Source: Rhizobium sp. Q54 (GTDB lineage Bacteria; Pseudomonadota; Alphaproteobacteria; Rhizobiales; Beijerinckiaceae). From it: a DNA stretch of 20,393 nt. The notes beneath the pieces were generated by a model, which worked only from the letters and a program-made list of their open reading frames with translations, did not search any database and was not told the DNA's origin. Location: NCBI GenBank assembly GCA_945903655.1, contig CAMDOY010000021.1, positions 1 through 20,393 of the forward strand, written 5' to 3'. The position numbers were made by a program, and so were the translations under genes. Shown piece after piece: positions 15,127 to 20,393 of this stretch (positions are counted from its first letter, which is position 1; every line of letters starts with the position of its first letter).

Positions 15127-15143
15127 GCCTGCGGCGATTTTGT

Positions 15144-15167
15144 TTCGAAGTTTTGTTTCTCTTCGAA
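15144..15167 (+). terminator. Inverted repeat after the DUF2325 gene, possible terminator
   Basis: TTCGAAG (15144-15150) and CTTCGAA (15161-15167) are exact reverse complements around a T-rich ten-base loop, 17 bases after the stop. There is no T-run after the stem, so intrinsic termination is uncertain. Confidence 0.4.
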
Positions 15168-15284
15168 CGCCCACGCGCAATTGCGATGAGTGGACAAACG
15201 TTTTCGGTGCGGATCACGCTGAGCGGCAGACAGCGGGGCGAGGAGAGATAGTAGCGGCCGGAGATCGTGGCCTGGCCTTCGCGC

Positions 15285-15641
15285 TCAAGTTTTCAAGCGA
15301 TTGCCCTGAGCCTTCGCCGTCTCCCTCTCCACCCCCTTACAAACCAGCGGCCCCCGCCATTTCCCATAGCGCCAAGGCGTCAAGGCCCCCGCCTTTTCCG
15401 GCAATCCCTCCGGCACCGGATCATAGCCCGAGGTCCCCCAGGGCTGGCAGCGGCACAGGCGCGCGGTTCCCATCCAGCCCCCCGCCCACAGGCCATGGCG
15501 CTGGATCGCCTCGTCCATGTAGCTGGAGCAGGAGGGCAGGTGGCGGCACCAGCGCCCGATCACCGACGACAGGGTGAGCTGGTAGAAGCGCAGCAAGAGA
15601 TGCGCGCCATAACGCGCGCCACGGGAGAGGGGGCTGACCAT
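15285..15641 (-). CDS. yidD: Membrane protein insertion efficiency factor YidD
   Basis: A 118-residue protein that assists YidC-dependent insertion of inner-membrane proteins and sits at the membrane surface. The family core is clear: LLLRFYQLTLSSVIGRWCRH, LPSCSSYMDEAIQRHGLWAGG, ARLCRCQPWGTSGYDPVPE (to about residue 78). After DPVPE there is a tail of about 40 residues, longer than the usual short tail, and it contains the 30-bp repeat (RYGKWRGPLVC). The tail may have been altered by recombination. ATG 15641 has only a weak AGGCG upstream. Outside its usual place beside rpmH/rnpA, it diverges from thrS, an arrangement I believe occurs in Hyphomicrobiales. Confidence 0.9.
   Translation of the reverse strand: MVSPLSRGARYGAHLLLRFYQLTLSSVIGRWCRHLPSCSSYMDEAIQRHGLWAGGWMGTARLCRCQPWGTSGYDPVPEGLPEKAGALTPWRYGKWRGPLVCKGVERETAKAQGNRLKT
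15343..15372. repeat. 30-bp direct repeat, copy 2 (within yidD)
   Basis: Perfect copy of 12020-12049. On the minus strand it encodes RYGKWRGPLVC in the yidD frame, after which this copy continues with KGVERETAK and 10 more residues instead of EATPPEK. It brackets, with copy 1, the 3.3 kb segment containing the alcohol dehydrogenase and DUF2325 genes. Confidence 0.9.
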
Positions 15642-15702
15642 GGCGCCTATATGGGGGCGATGGGGCCGCTTTGCCTACCAAAAAATCCGCCGCGCCCCCG
15701 CG

Positions 15703-15731
15703 TTGCCCTCGCGGCGACCCGCCGCTATAGA
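15703..15731 (+). promoter_or_regulatory. Candidate thrS promoter
   Basis: TTGCCC (15703-15708) and TATAGA (15726-15731) are separated by exactly 17 bases. The spacer contains an inverted repeat GCGGCG-ACC-CGCCGC (15711-15725) that could be an operator or chance in GC-rich DNA. The predicted transcript would start near 15738, giving a leader of about 50 bases. Confidence 0.5.
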
Positions 15732-15748
15732 TGCGCTTCATCCGCTTA

Positions 15749-15766
15749 CGCCGACTCGTATCGGCG
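15749..15766 (+). promoter_or_regulatory. thrS leader hairpin with anticodon-like loop
   Basis: CGCCGA (15749-15754) pairs fully with TCGGCG (15761-15766); the loop is CTCGTA. In RNA this contains U-CGU-A, where CGU is a threonine anticodon placed between the U and A found at positions 33 and 37 of tRNAs. The hairpin lies at -38 to -21 relative to the start codon, nine bases before the ribosome binding site AAGGAG (15776-15781). A competing stem ACTCG/CGAGT (15754-15758 with 15765-15769) overlaps it. E. coli thrS is controlled by such an anticodon-mimicking hairpin at a similar place; the parallel here is inference. Confidence 0.4.
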
Positions 15767-15786
15767 AGTGAGCCCAAGGAGCGCAT

Positions 15787-17724
15787 ATGATTTCCGTGAC
15801 TTTCCCCGATGGCGCGCAGCGTCAGTTCGCGCCGGGCGTCTCAGGCTTCGAGATCGCCAAATCCATCTCCCCCTCGCTCGCCAAGCGCACCGTCGCCATG
15901 GCGCTGGATGGCGCGGTGGTCGATCTCGCCGATCCCATCCATCAGGACGCCAAAATCGAATTCGTCAGCCGCGAGGATCCCCGCGCGCTCGAACTCATCC
16001 GCCACGATTGCGCCCATGTGCTGGCCGAGGCGGTACAGGCGCTCTATCCGGGCACGCAGGTTACCATCGGCCCGGTGATCGAGAACGGCTTCTATTACGA
16101 TTTCTATCGCGAGACGCCCTTCACCCCCGATGACTTCGAGGCCATCGAGAAGAAGATGCGCGAGCTGATCGCCCGTGACGCGCCCTTCACCAAGGAAGTC
16201 TGGACCCGCGCCGACGCCATCGCCCATTTCGAGAAGAAGGGCGAGGCCTTCAAGGTGGAGTTGGTCGAGACGATCCCCGCCGAGCAGGACCTCAAGATGT
16301 ACCGGCAGGGCGACTGGATGGATCTGTGCCGTGGCCCGCACATGACCTCCACGGGCAAGATCGGCCCCGCCTTCAAGCTGATGAAGGTGGCGGGCGCCTA
16401 TTGGCGCGGCGACAGCAACCGCCCCATGCTCAGCCGCATCTACGGGACCGCCTTCGCCAAGCAGGAAGACCTCGACGCCTATCTGAAGCAGATCGAGGAG
16501 GCCGAGCGCCGCGACCATCGCCGCCTCGGCCGCGAGATGGATCTGTTCCATTTCCAGGAAGAGGGTCCGGGCACGGTCTTCTGGCATCCCAAGGGCTGGA
16601 CCCTGTTCCAGGCCCTCATCTCCTACATGCGCCGCCGCCAGCAGGCGTCGGGCTATATCGAGGTCAACACGCCCCAGGTGCTCGACCGCGCCCTGTGGGA
16701 GACCTCGGGCCATTGGCAGACCTATCGCGAGAACATGTTCGTCACCCAGACCGAGGACGAGCGGGTCTTCGCGCTGAAGCCGATGAACTGCCCCGGCCAT
16801 GTGCAGATCTTCAAGAACGGGCTGAAGTCCTATCGCGACCTGCCCATGAAGATCGCGGAATTCGGCATCGTGCATCGCTACGAGCCCTCGGGCGCGCTGC
16901 ATGGGGTGATGCGCGTGCGCGCCTTCACCCAGGATGACGCCCATATCTTCTGCACCGAAGACCAGATCATGGACGAGGCGATGAAGGTCAACGACCTCAT
17001 CATGTCCATCTACAAGGATTTCGGCTTCGAGGATGTGGTGGTCAAGCTCTCCACCCGTCCCGAAAAGCGCGTGGGTTCCGATGACGCCTGGGACAAGGCG
17101 GAGGCTGCGCTAGGCCGCGTGCTTGATGTGCTCACCGAGCGCGGCATGAAGACCGGGATCAACCCGGGCGAGGGCGCCTTCTATGGTCCCAAGCTCGAAT
17201 ATACCCTGCGCGACGCCATCGGCCGCGAATGGCAATGCGGCACGACCCAGGTGGACTTCAATCTGCCGGGCCGGTTCGGCGCGTTCTACATCTCCGCCGA
17301 AAGCGAGAAGACGACGCCGGTCATGGTCCACCGCGCCATGTTCGGCTCGCTGGAGCGTTTCACGGGCATCCTGATCGAGCACTACGCGGGCCACCTTCCC
17401 CTGTGGCTCTCGCCCCTGCAGGTCGTCGTCGCGACGATCACCCAGGAAGCCGATGACTACGCCATGGAAGTGGTGGCCGCCGCCCGCAAGCTCGGCCTGC
17501 GGGTCGAGGCGGATCTGCGCAACGAGAAGATCACCTACAAGGTGCGCGAACATTCGCTCGCCAAGGTCCCGGTGCTTCTTGTTCTTGGCAAGAAGGAGGC
17601 GGCGGAACGCACCATCTCCATGCGCCGCCTCGGCTCCCAGAACCAGACGCCCATGACGCTGGCCGATGCGCTGGCGCTGCTGTCGTCGGAGGCTGTCGCG
17701 CCGGATGTGCAGCGGGGCGAGTGA
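15787..17724 (+). CDS. thrS: Threonyl-tRNA synthetase
   Basis: Charges tRNA-Thr with threonine in the cytoplasm. The 645-residue protein has all usual parts: TGS domain (1-60); editing domain with HDCAH (H73, H77) and MDLCRGPH (C181, H185); class II catalytic core with zinc ligands C335 in MNCPGH, H386 in DDAHIF and H515 in MVHRAMFGSLERF, plus motif 2 HRYEPSGALHG (363-373); and the C-terminal anticodon-binding domain from about 540. ATG 15787 follows AAGGAG with five bases between. Transcribed alone, divergent from yidD, with a strong terminator behind it. Editing residues are intact, so mischarged Ser-tRNA-Thr should be cleared. Confidence 0.97.
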   Translation: MISVTFPDGAQRQFAPGVSGFEIAKSISPSLAKRTVAMALDGAVVDLADPIHQDAKIEFVSREDPRALELIRHDCAHVLAEAVQALYPGTQVTIGPVIENGFYYDFYRETPFTPDDFEAIEKKMRELIARDAPFTKEVWTRADAIAHFEKKGEAFKVELVETIPAEQDLKMYRQGDWMDLCRGPHMTSTGKIGPAFKLMKVAGAYWRGDSNRPMLSRIYGTAFAKQEDLDAYLKQIEEAERRDHRRLGREMDLFHFQEEGPGTVFWHPKGWTLFQALISYMRRRQQASGYIEVNTPQVLDRALWETSGHWQTYRENMFVTQTEDERVFALKPMNCPGHVQIFKNGLKSYRDLPMKIAEFGIVHRYEPSGALHGVMRVRAFTQDDAHIFCTEDQIMDEAMKVNDLIMSIYKDFGFEDVVVKLSTRPEKRVGSDDAWDKAEAALGRVLDVLTERGMKTGINPGEGAFYGPKLEYTLRDAIGREWQCGTTQVDFNLPGRFGAFYISAESEKTTPVMVHRAMFGSLERFTGILIEHYAGHLPLWLSPLQVVVATITQEADDYAMEVVAAARKLGLRVEADLRNEKITYKVREHSLAKVPVLLVLGKKEAAERTISMRRLGSQNQTPMTLADALALLSSEAVAPDVQRGE

Positions 17725-17771
17725 TCGCTTGAGCTGAGCCTTTACAGCAAGCCAAGATGTTCCATGATGCG

Positions 17772-17799
17772 AGCGCCGTCCGAAAGGGCGGCGCTTTTT
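17772..17799 (+). terminator. Rho-independent terminator after thrS
   Basis: AGCGCCGTCC (17772-17781) pairs with GGGCGGCGCT (17786-17795), ten pairs including one G-U, closed by the stable tetraloop GAAA and followed by TTTTT (17795-17799). It lies 47 bases after the thrS stop and isolates the brnT-brnA operon. Confidence 0.9.
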
Positions 17800-17828
17800 C
17801 GTGGGCCCCTTGGGGTCTCGGATTTGCA

Positions 17829-17849
17829 TTGACATTTGTACATACAAAT
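17829..17849 (+). promoter_or_regulatory. brnT-brnA promoter/operator palindrome
   Basis: TTGACA (17829-17834) is a perfect -35 hexamer. Overlapping its last base, ATTTGTA (17834-17840) and TACAAAT (17843-17849) form an exact inverted repeat around CA. BrnA-type antitoxins are known to repress their own promoters, so this is a good candidate for the BrnA site. A -10 is only weakly visible (CATCAT, 17853-17858), directly before the brnT start. Confidence 0.65.
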
Positions 17850-17860
17850 GGGCATCATTC

Positions 17861-18151
17861 ATGCGCTTCGACGGGTTCGATTGGGACGCGGGAAATCGCG
17901 ACAAATGCGCCAAGCACGGGGTCAGCGTCGGGGAGGTCGAGGCGCTGTTTCTGGGCTCGCCCATGATCGAGCCAGATCCCGCCCATTCGGCGCGGGAGGT
18001 CCGCCTCCGCGCCATTGGCAGGGTGGGGCTGCGCTGGATCTTTCTCGTCTTTACGTTCCGCGAGGATGGGAGCTCAAGGCTCATTCGTCCCATCAGCGCG
18101 CGCTATATGCATCGCAAGGAGGTCGCCTTCTATGAAAAAAGCCACCCCTGA
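17861..18151 (+). CDS. brnT: BrnT-family toxin (DUF497)
   Basis: A 96-residue RelE-fold ribonuclease toxin of the BrnT type, which arrests translation when unopposed. Family features: FDGFDWDAGNRDKCAKHGVS at the N-terminus, EVEALFLGSP, the middle EVRLRAIGRVGLRWIFLVFTF strand pair, and the closing RPISARYMHRKEVAFYE. The start ATG 17861 matches the family's usual N-terminus; it has no clear ribosome binding site and lies only 27 bases after the -35, so the message may be leaderless. It overlaps brnA by 20 bases, the standard toxin-first order. Confidence 0.9.
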   Translation: MRFDGFDWDAGNRDKCAKHGVSVGEVEALFLGSPMIEPDPAHSAREVRLRAIGRVGLRWIFLVFTFREDGSSRLIRPISARYMHRKEVAFYEKSHP

Positions 18152-18428
18152 ATTGAAGCCTCTGCCGATCTTGCTGAGCGACGAAGAGGCTGAACATTTC
18201 CTCGAGACCGCAGACCTCACCGAATATGATCTGTCGGGGTTCAAACCCCTGCGCTTCGAGCTTCAGCCCAAAGGCGAGCGGGTCAACATGCGCCTGCCCA
18301 AGTCCCTGCTCGATGAGGTTCGGGCGCGGGCGCTCAGCGAGGGCATTCCCTATCAGCGCTATATCCGGCGTGCGCTGGAGAGCGCGCTGGCGGCGCCAAA
18401 GCCGCGCCCGCGCCGCAAGGCGGGGTGA
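18132..18428 (+). CDS. brnA: BrnA/CopG-type antitoxin
   Basis: A 98-residue antitoxin that binds BrnT and the operon's own promoter. The N-terminal part (ILLSDEEAEHFLETADLTEY, DLSGFKPLRFEL) is the toxin-neutralising region, and the C-terminal RVNMRLPKSLLDEVRARALSEGIPYQRYIRRALESAL is a ribbon-helix-helix DNA-binding domain of the CopG_antitoxin type. The ATG at 18132 overlaps the end of brnT by 20 bases, implying translational coupling. The stop is three bases short of the convergent cytochrome c gene. Family naming varies (BrnA or CopG antitoxin). Confidence 0.88.
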   Translation: MKKATPELKPLPILLSDEEAEHFLETADLTEYDLSGFKPLRFELQPKGERVNMRLPKSLLDEVRARALSEGIPYQRYIRRALESALAAPKPRPRRKAG

Positions 18429-18431
18429 GGC

Positions 18432-18791
18432 TCAGCCGCGCTTCGCCTCGGGCAGCTTCTCATCCTTCTCCAGGGGCTCGGGCTCGTCGCGTTTGGGGCC
18501 AAGCGTGCGGATATAGGCCACGAGGTCGGCGATTTCGGGCTGGGAGAGGGGCATGTTCGGCATGCGCGGATAGGGCGCCATCAGGAAGAGGCGCAGTTCT
18601 CTAGACTCATACCGCCCCGCTACCGCCGCGAAGCTGGGGGCGTCGGGGCTGCTCTGGGTCTGGCCGGGGGAGATCATGTGGCAGGCGGCGCACCAGCGGG
18701 CGGCGATGCGCTGGCCGGACGCGATGTCCGCAGCCAGCGCGGGCGCGGCGGAGAGGCCGAGGAGGAGCGGCAGGCTGAGTCTGGTCGCCAT
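18432..18791 (-). CDS. Periplasmic c-type cytochrome
   Basis: A 119-residue mono-heme class I cytochrome c. The signal peptide (MATRLSLPLLLGLSAAPALA, cut before ADI) directs it to the periplasm. Heme attaches at CAACH (C34, C37; H38 axial), and M77 or M80 in PRMPNMPLS is the sixth ligand, followed by the terminal helix EIADLVAYIRTL. The C-terminal tail is charged (KRDEPEPLEKDEKLPEAKRG). It is a small soluble electron carrier; its partner oxidase or reductase is not in the window. It stands alone, converging on brnA. Confidence 0.9.
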   Translation of the reverse strand: MATRLSLPLLLGLSAAPALAADIASGQRIAARWCAACHMISPGQTQSSPDAPSFAAVAGRYESRELRLFLMAPYPRMPNMPLSQPEIADLVAYIRTLGPKRDEPEPLEKDEKLPEAKRG

Positions 18792-18882
18792 GGGGCTGAA
18801 GTCCTTGCGGTTCAGCCATCATGGGCAGAGCGAAGCACTAGCCGCCTTGCGCTCGATCAATCCTGATCAGAACGCCTTGCGA

Positions 18883-19119
18883 TCAAAAAGCCTTGAAGGT
18901 GATGATGGTGCGCGTGTCCACGATCCCGGGGATCGGCTGCACCTTCTCGCCCACGAAATGGCCGATATCGATGTCCTTCGCCACGTAGAACTTCGCGAGA
19001 ATGTCGTAGTTGCCGGCGATGGAATAGATTTCCGAGGCGATTTCGGCTTCGGCCAGGGCGCTGGCCACTTCATAGGTGCGGCCTAGAGCGCATTTGATCT
19101 CGACGAAGAAGGTCTGCAT
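18883..19119 (-). CDS. Stand-alone Lrp/AsnC ligand-binding (RAM) domain protein
   Basis: A 78-residue protein equal to the C-terminal ligand-binding domain of Lrp/AsnC regulators (MQTFFVEIKCALGRTYEVAS, EIYSIAGNYDILAKF, FVGEKVQPIPGIVDTRTIITF), with no helix-turn-helix. Such stand-alone RAM proteins form ring oligomers and bind amino acids or small metabolites; most have no known partner. ATG 19119 has AGGGGA upstream. It lies 23 bases behind the exported repeat protein gene and is probably its operon partner. The same frame is open far upstream on paper, but that part is antisense-like and not coding. Confidence 0.87.
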   Translation of the reverse strand: MQTFFVEIKCALGRTYEVASALAEAEIASEIYSIAGNYDILAKFYVAKDIDIGHFVGEKVQPIPGIVDTRTIITFKAF

Positions 19120-19142
19120 GGGCGTCCCCTGTCTGGCTGGCG

Positions 19143-20099
19143 CTATTTGGCGATCACTTCCACGTCCCTGTCGAGCGCGGATTGAACCGTGAAGGTTGAT
19201 TGGAAGGTTTTTCCGTCCCTGCGGGCGATGACCACATATTCGCCCTCCGCGAGCACCAGAGAGGGAAAGGCGCCGATCAATTCGCGAATCACGTCGCCGC
19301 CGGGGGTCAGAACCGAGAAACTGGTGTTGGCCAGCGCCTCCCCGCCCTTCGTATTGACGAGCTTGAGGGTCAGGGTGGCCGCGTGGTGGCGCAGGGAGGC
19401 CTCCGTCAGGCGGCCCGTCTCCACCCGCAGATCGGCGGAGACGACCGAGTTGGTGGCGTTGGGCGTGGCGCCCGGCGCCCCCGTCGAGCCGGCGCTTTCC
19501 TTGTCGAGATAGGTGGAGATCACGCGGTAGCTGCCCTCGGGCAGGCGCAGCACGTCCCCCGGGCGGGCGGCGGACACGATCAGCCGGGCTTCCGCCCCGG
19601 CGCGGTCCGGCACATAGACCGCCAGGGTCACCCGGTTGGGGGCGATGCTCATGTCGCCCAGCACGCTGGTCACGCGCAGGGCTCCGGCATTGAGTTGCAG
19701 GCGTTCGACAAGAGACTTCGAGTCGATGACCACCCGTTTCATCGCACTGGCCAGCCCATAGGACACATGCACGAGATAGGAGCCTTCTGAGACCGTGAAA
19801 ACGGGCAGGGGGCGATCCGACTCGGCCACAAGGGCGTGGGTTCCGTCGGCTTGCGCGCGTTCCTGATAGAGGCGCCATTGCAGCCCGGCGCGCACGGGGT
19901 CGCGGGCTGTGCCCAGCGCCGCGCTCAGGGACAGGAGGCTCTGGCCTGGCTCCAGAGTGGGTGTGCGACCGACCGATTCGCGTTGTGGCGTGGTTTGCGC
20001 GGCCAGGGGGCCAAGGCTGAGGCCAAGAAGCGCTAACGCCAGCAGGAGCCCAGCTCCCGGGCGCAGCAGCCATAGCCGTATCAAGCGGATCCCTTGCAT
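19143..20099 (-). CDS. Exported protein with three beta-sandwich-like repeats
   Basis: A 318-residue secreted or membrane-anchored protein: a long hydrophobic leader (about residues 13-34, ending PLAAQ) then a mature region rich in beta-strands. Three similar units are visible, each centred on an [E/P]-G-[S/E]-Y turn: FTVSEGSYLVHVSYG (101-115), LRLPEGSYRVISTY (184-197) and LVLAEGEYVVIARRDG (281-296). They resemble carboxypeptidase-regulatory or Ig-like modules in which the turn precedes the last strands. I do not recognise a named family. It is 23 bases upstream of the RAM gene. It diverges from the nitroreductase gene at the window end. Confidence 0.75.
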   Translation of the reverse strand: MQGIRLIRLWLLRPGAGLLLALALLGLSLGPLAAQTTPQRESVGRTPTLEPGQSLLSLSAALGTARDPVRAGLQWRLYQERAQADGTHALVAESDRPLPVFTVSEGSYLVHVSYGLASAMKRVVIDSKSLVERLQLNAGALRVTSVLGDMSIAPNRVTLAVYVPDRAGAEARLIVSAARPGDVLRLPEGSYRVISTYLDKESAGSTGAPGATPNATNSVVSADLRVETGRLTEASLRHHAATLTLKLVNTKGGEALANTSFSVLTPGGDVIRELIGAFPSLVLAEGEYVVIARRDGKTFQSTFTVQSALDRDVEVIAK

Positions 20100-20222
20100 A
20101 TGTCAGGCTGTACAGCCCCCCCGGCGCGGGCGCAATGGTCCTCTTGTGCGCCTCTTGGCTCCGGCTTGGCGGCCCCCTGCCATTTTTCCCTCAATCCGGT
20201 GTAAAGGAAGAGATCCGCTTCG

Positions 20223-20393
20223 ATGCTTGCGCCTGAAGGTGATGACGTGCCAACCAACGACATGCTTGAATTGCTCCGCACCCGCCGCTCGGTGGCGCCC
20301 CTCGCCCTGTCAGGACCTGGCCCCACAGATGCCGAGCTTGAGCTTCTGCTGACCATCGCCGCCCGGGTGCCTGACCATGGCAAACTCGCTCCC
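20223..20393 (+). CDS. Nitroreductase-family protein, cut by the window end
   Basis: The 57 codons visible start at ATG 20223 (AGGAAGAG upstream) and show LELLRTRRSVAPLAL, GPGPTDAELELLLTIA and RVPDHGKLAP. These match the N-terminus of YdjA-type FMN nitroreductases, where the RRS residues bind the flavin phosphate and PDHGKL precedes the PWRF motif. The gene continues past 20393. A GTG at 20247 and an ATG at 20262 are alternative starts. Confidence 0.82.
   Translation, partial: MLAPEGDDVPTNDMLELLRTRRSVAPLALSGPGPTDAELELLLTIAARVPDHGKLAP

Noticed and set aside
15841..16944. 367-codon minus-strand frame inside thrS
   Set aside because: Antisense shadow of the synthetase; no motifs.
1..20393. CRISPR array, tRNA/rRNA genes, prophage or insertion sequence
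   Set aside because: No regularly spaced repeats, no cloverleaf-like sequences with CCA ends, and no transposase, integrase or phage structural motifs were seen on either strand.

Overview
The window looks like chromosomal DNA of a GC-rich alphaproteobacterium, most likely a member of the Hyphomicrobiales (Rhizobiales). This is inferred from the gene set (DUF3126 next to cysE and an alpha/beta hydrolase, an alphaproteobacterial-looking DUF2325 protein, yidD beside thrS, a BrnT/BrnA pair) and from strong G/C preference at third codon positions. I cannot name a genus. I see no phage, integrase, transposase, tRNA, rRNA or CRISPR array.

Layout. 1-3465: hisI (histidine biosynthesis) converges on a minus-strand group made of a gamma-carbonic-anhydrase-like protein, a rhomboid protease and a two-CBS-domain protein. 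Upstream of that group is an AT-rich gene for an outer-membrane-barrel-like protein that stands out from everything around it. 3466-5586 (minus): alpha/beta hydrolase, cysE and an internally duplicated DUF3126 protein. 5738-7796 (plus): a periplasmic lytic transglycosylase and a flavoprotein aromatic-ring monooxygenase. 7842-8504 (minus): a HigA-like antitoxin next to a HigB/RelE-like toxin gene that carries a one-base frameshift. 8555-11989: a Bug/TctC substrate-binding protein with a quinone oxidoreductase behind it, a small exported CxxC protein, and a two-domain extradiol-dioxygenase-like VOC protein. With the monooxygenase these suggest uptake and breakdown of an aromatic acid, but a complete pathway is not present.

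12020-15372 is the most unusual part. A 30-base perfect direct repeat, one copy of which lies inside the 3' end of yidD, brackets about 3.3 kb holding an orphan ORF, an AT-rich spacer with duplicated leader motifs, a zinc alcohol dehydrogenase behind a palindromic operator candidate, and a DUF2325 protein with a His/Cys-rich N-terminal domain. It could be a small insertion into the 3' end of yidD.

15285-20393: yidD and thrS diverge. The thrS leader has a hairpin just upstream of the ribosome binding site whose loop reads like a threonine tRNA anticodon loop, so anticodon-mimic control is a testable idea. A strong terminator follows thrS, then a brnT-brnA toxin-antitoxin operon with a palindromic operator, a cytochrome c, a two-gene unit (exported repeat protein plus stand-alone RAM domain), and the first 57 codons of a nitroreductase, cut by the window end.
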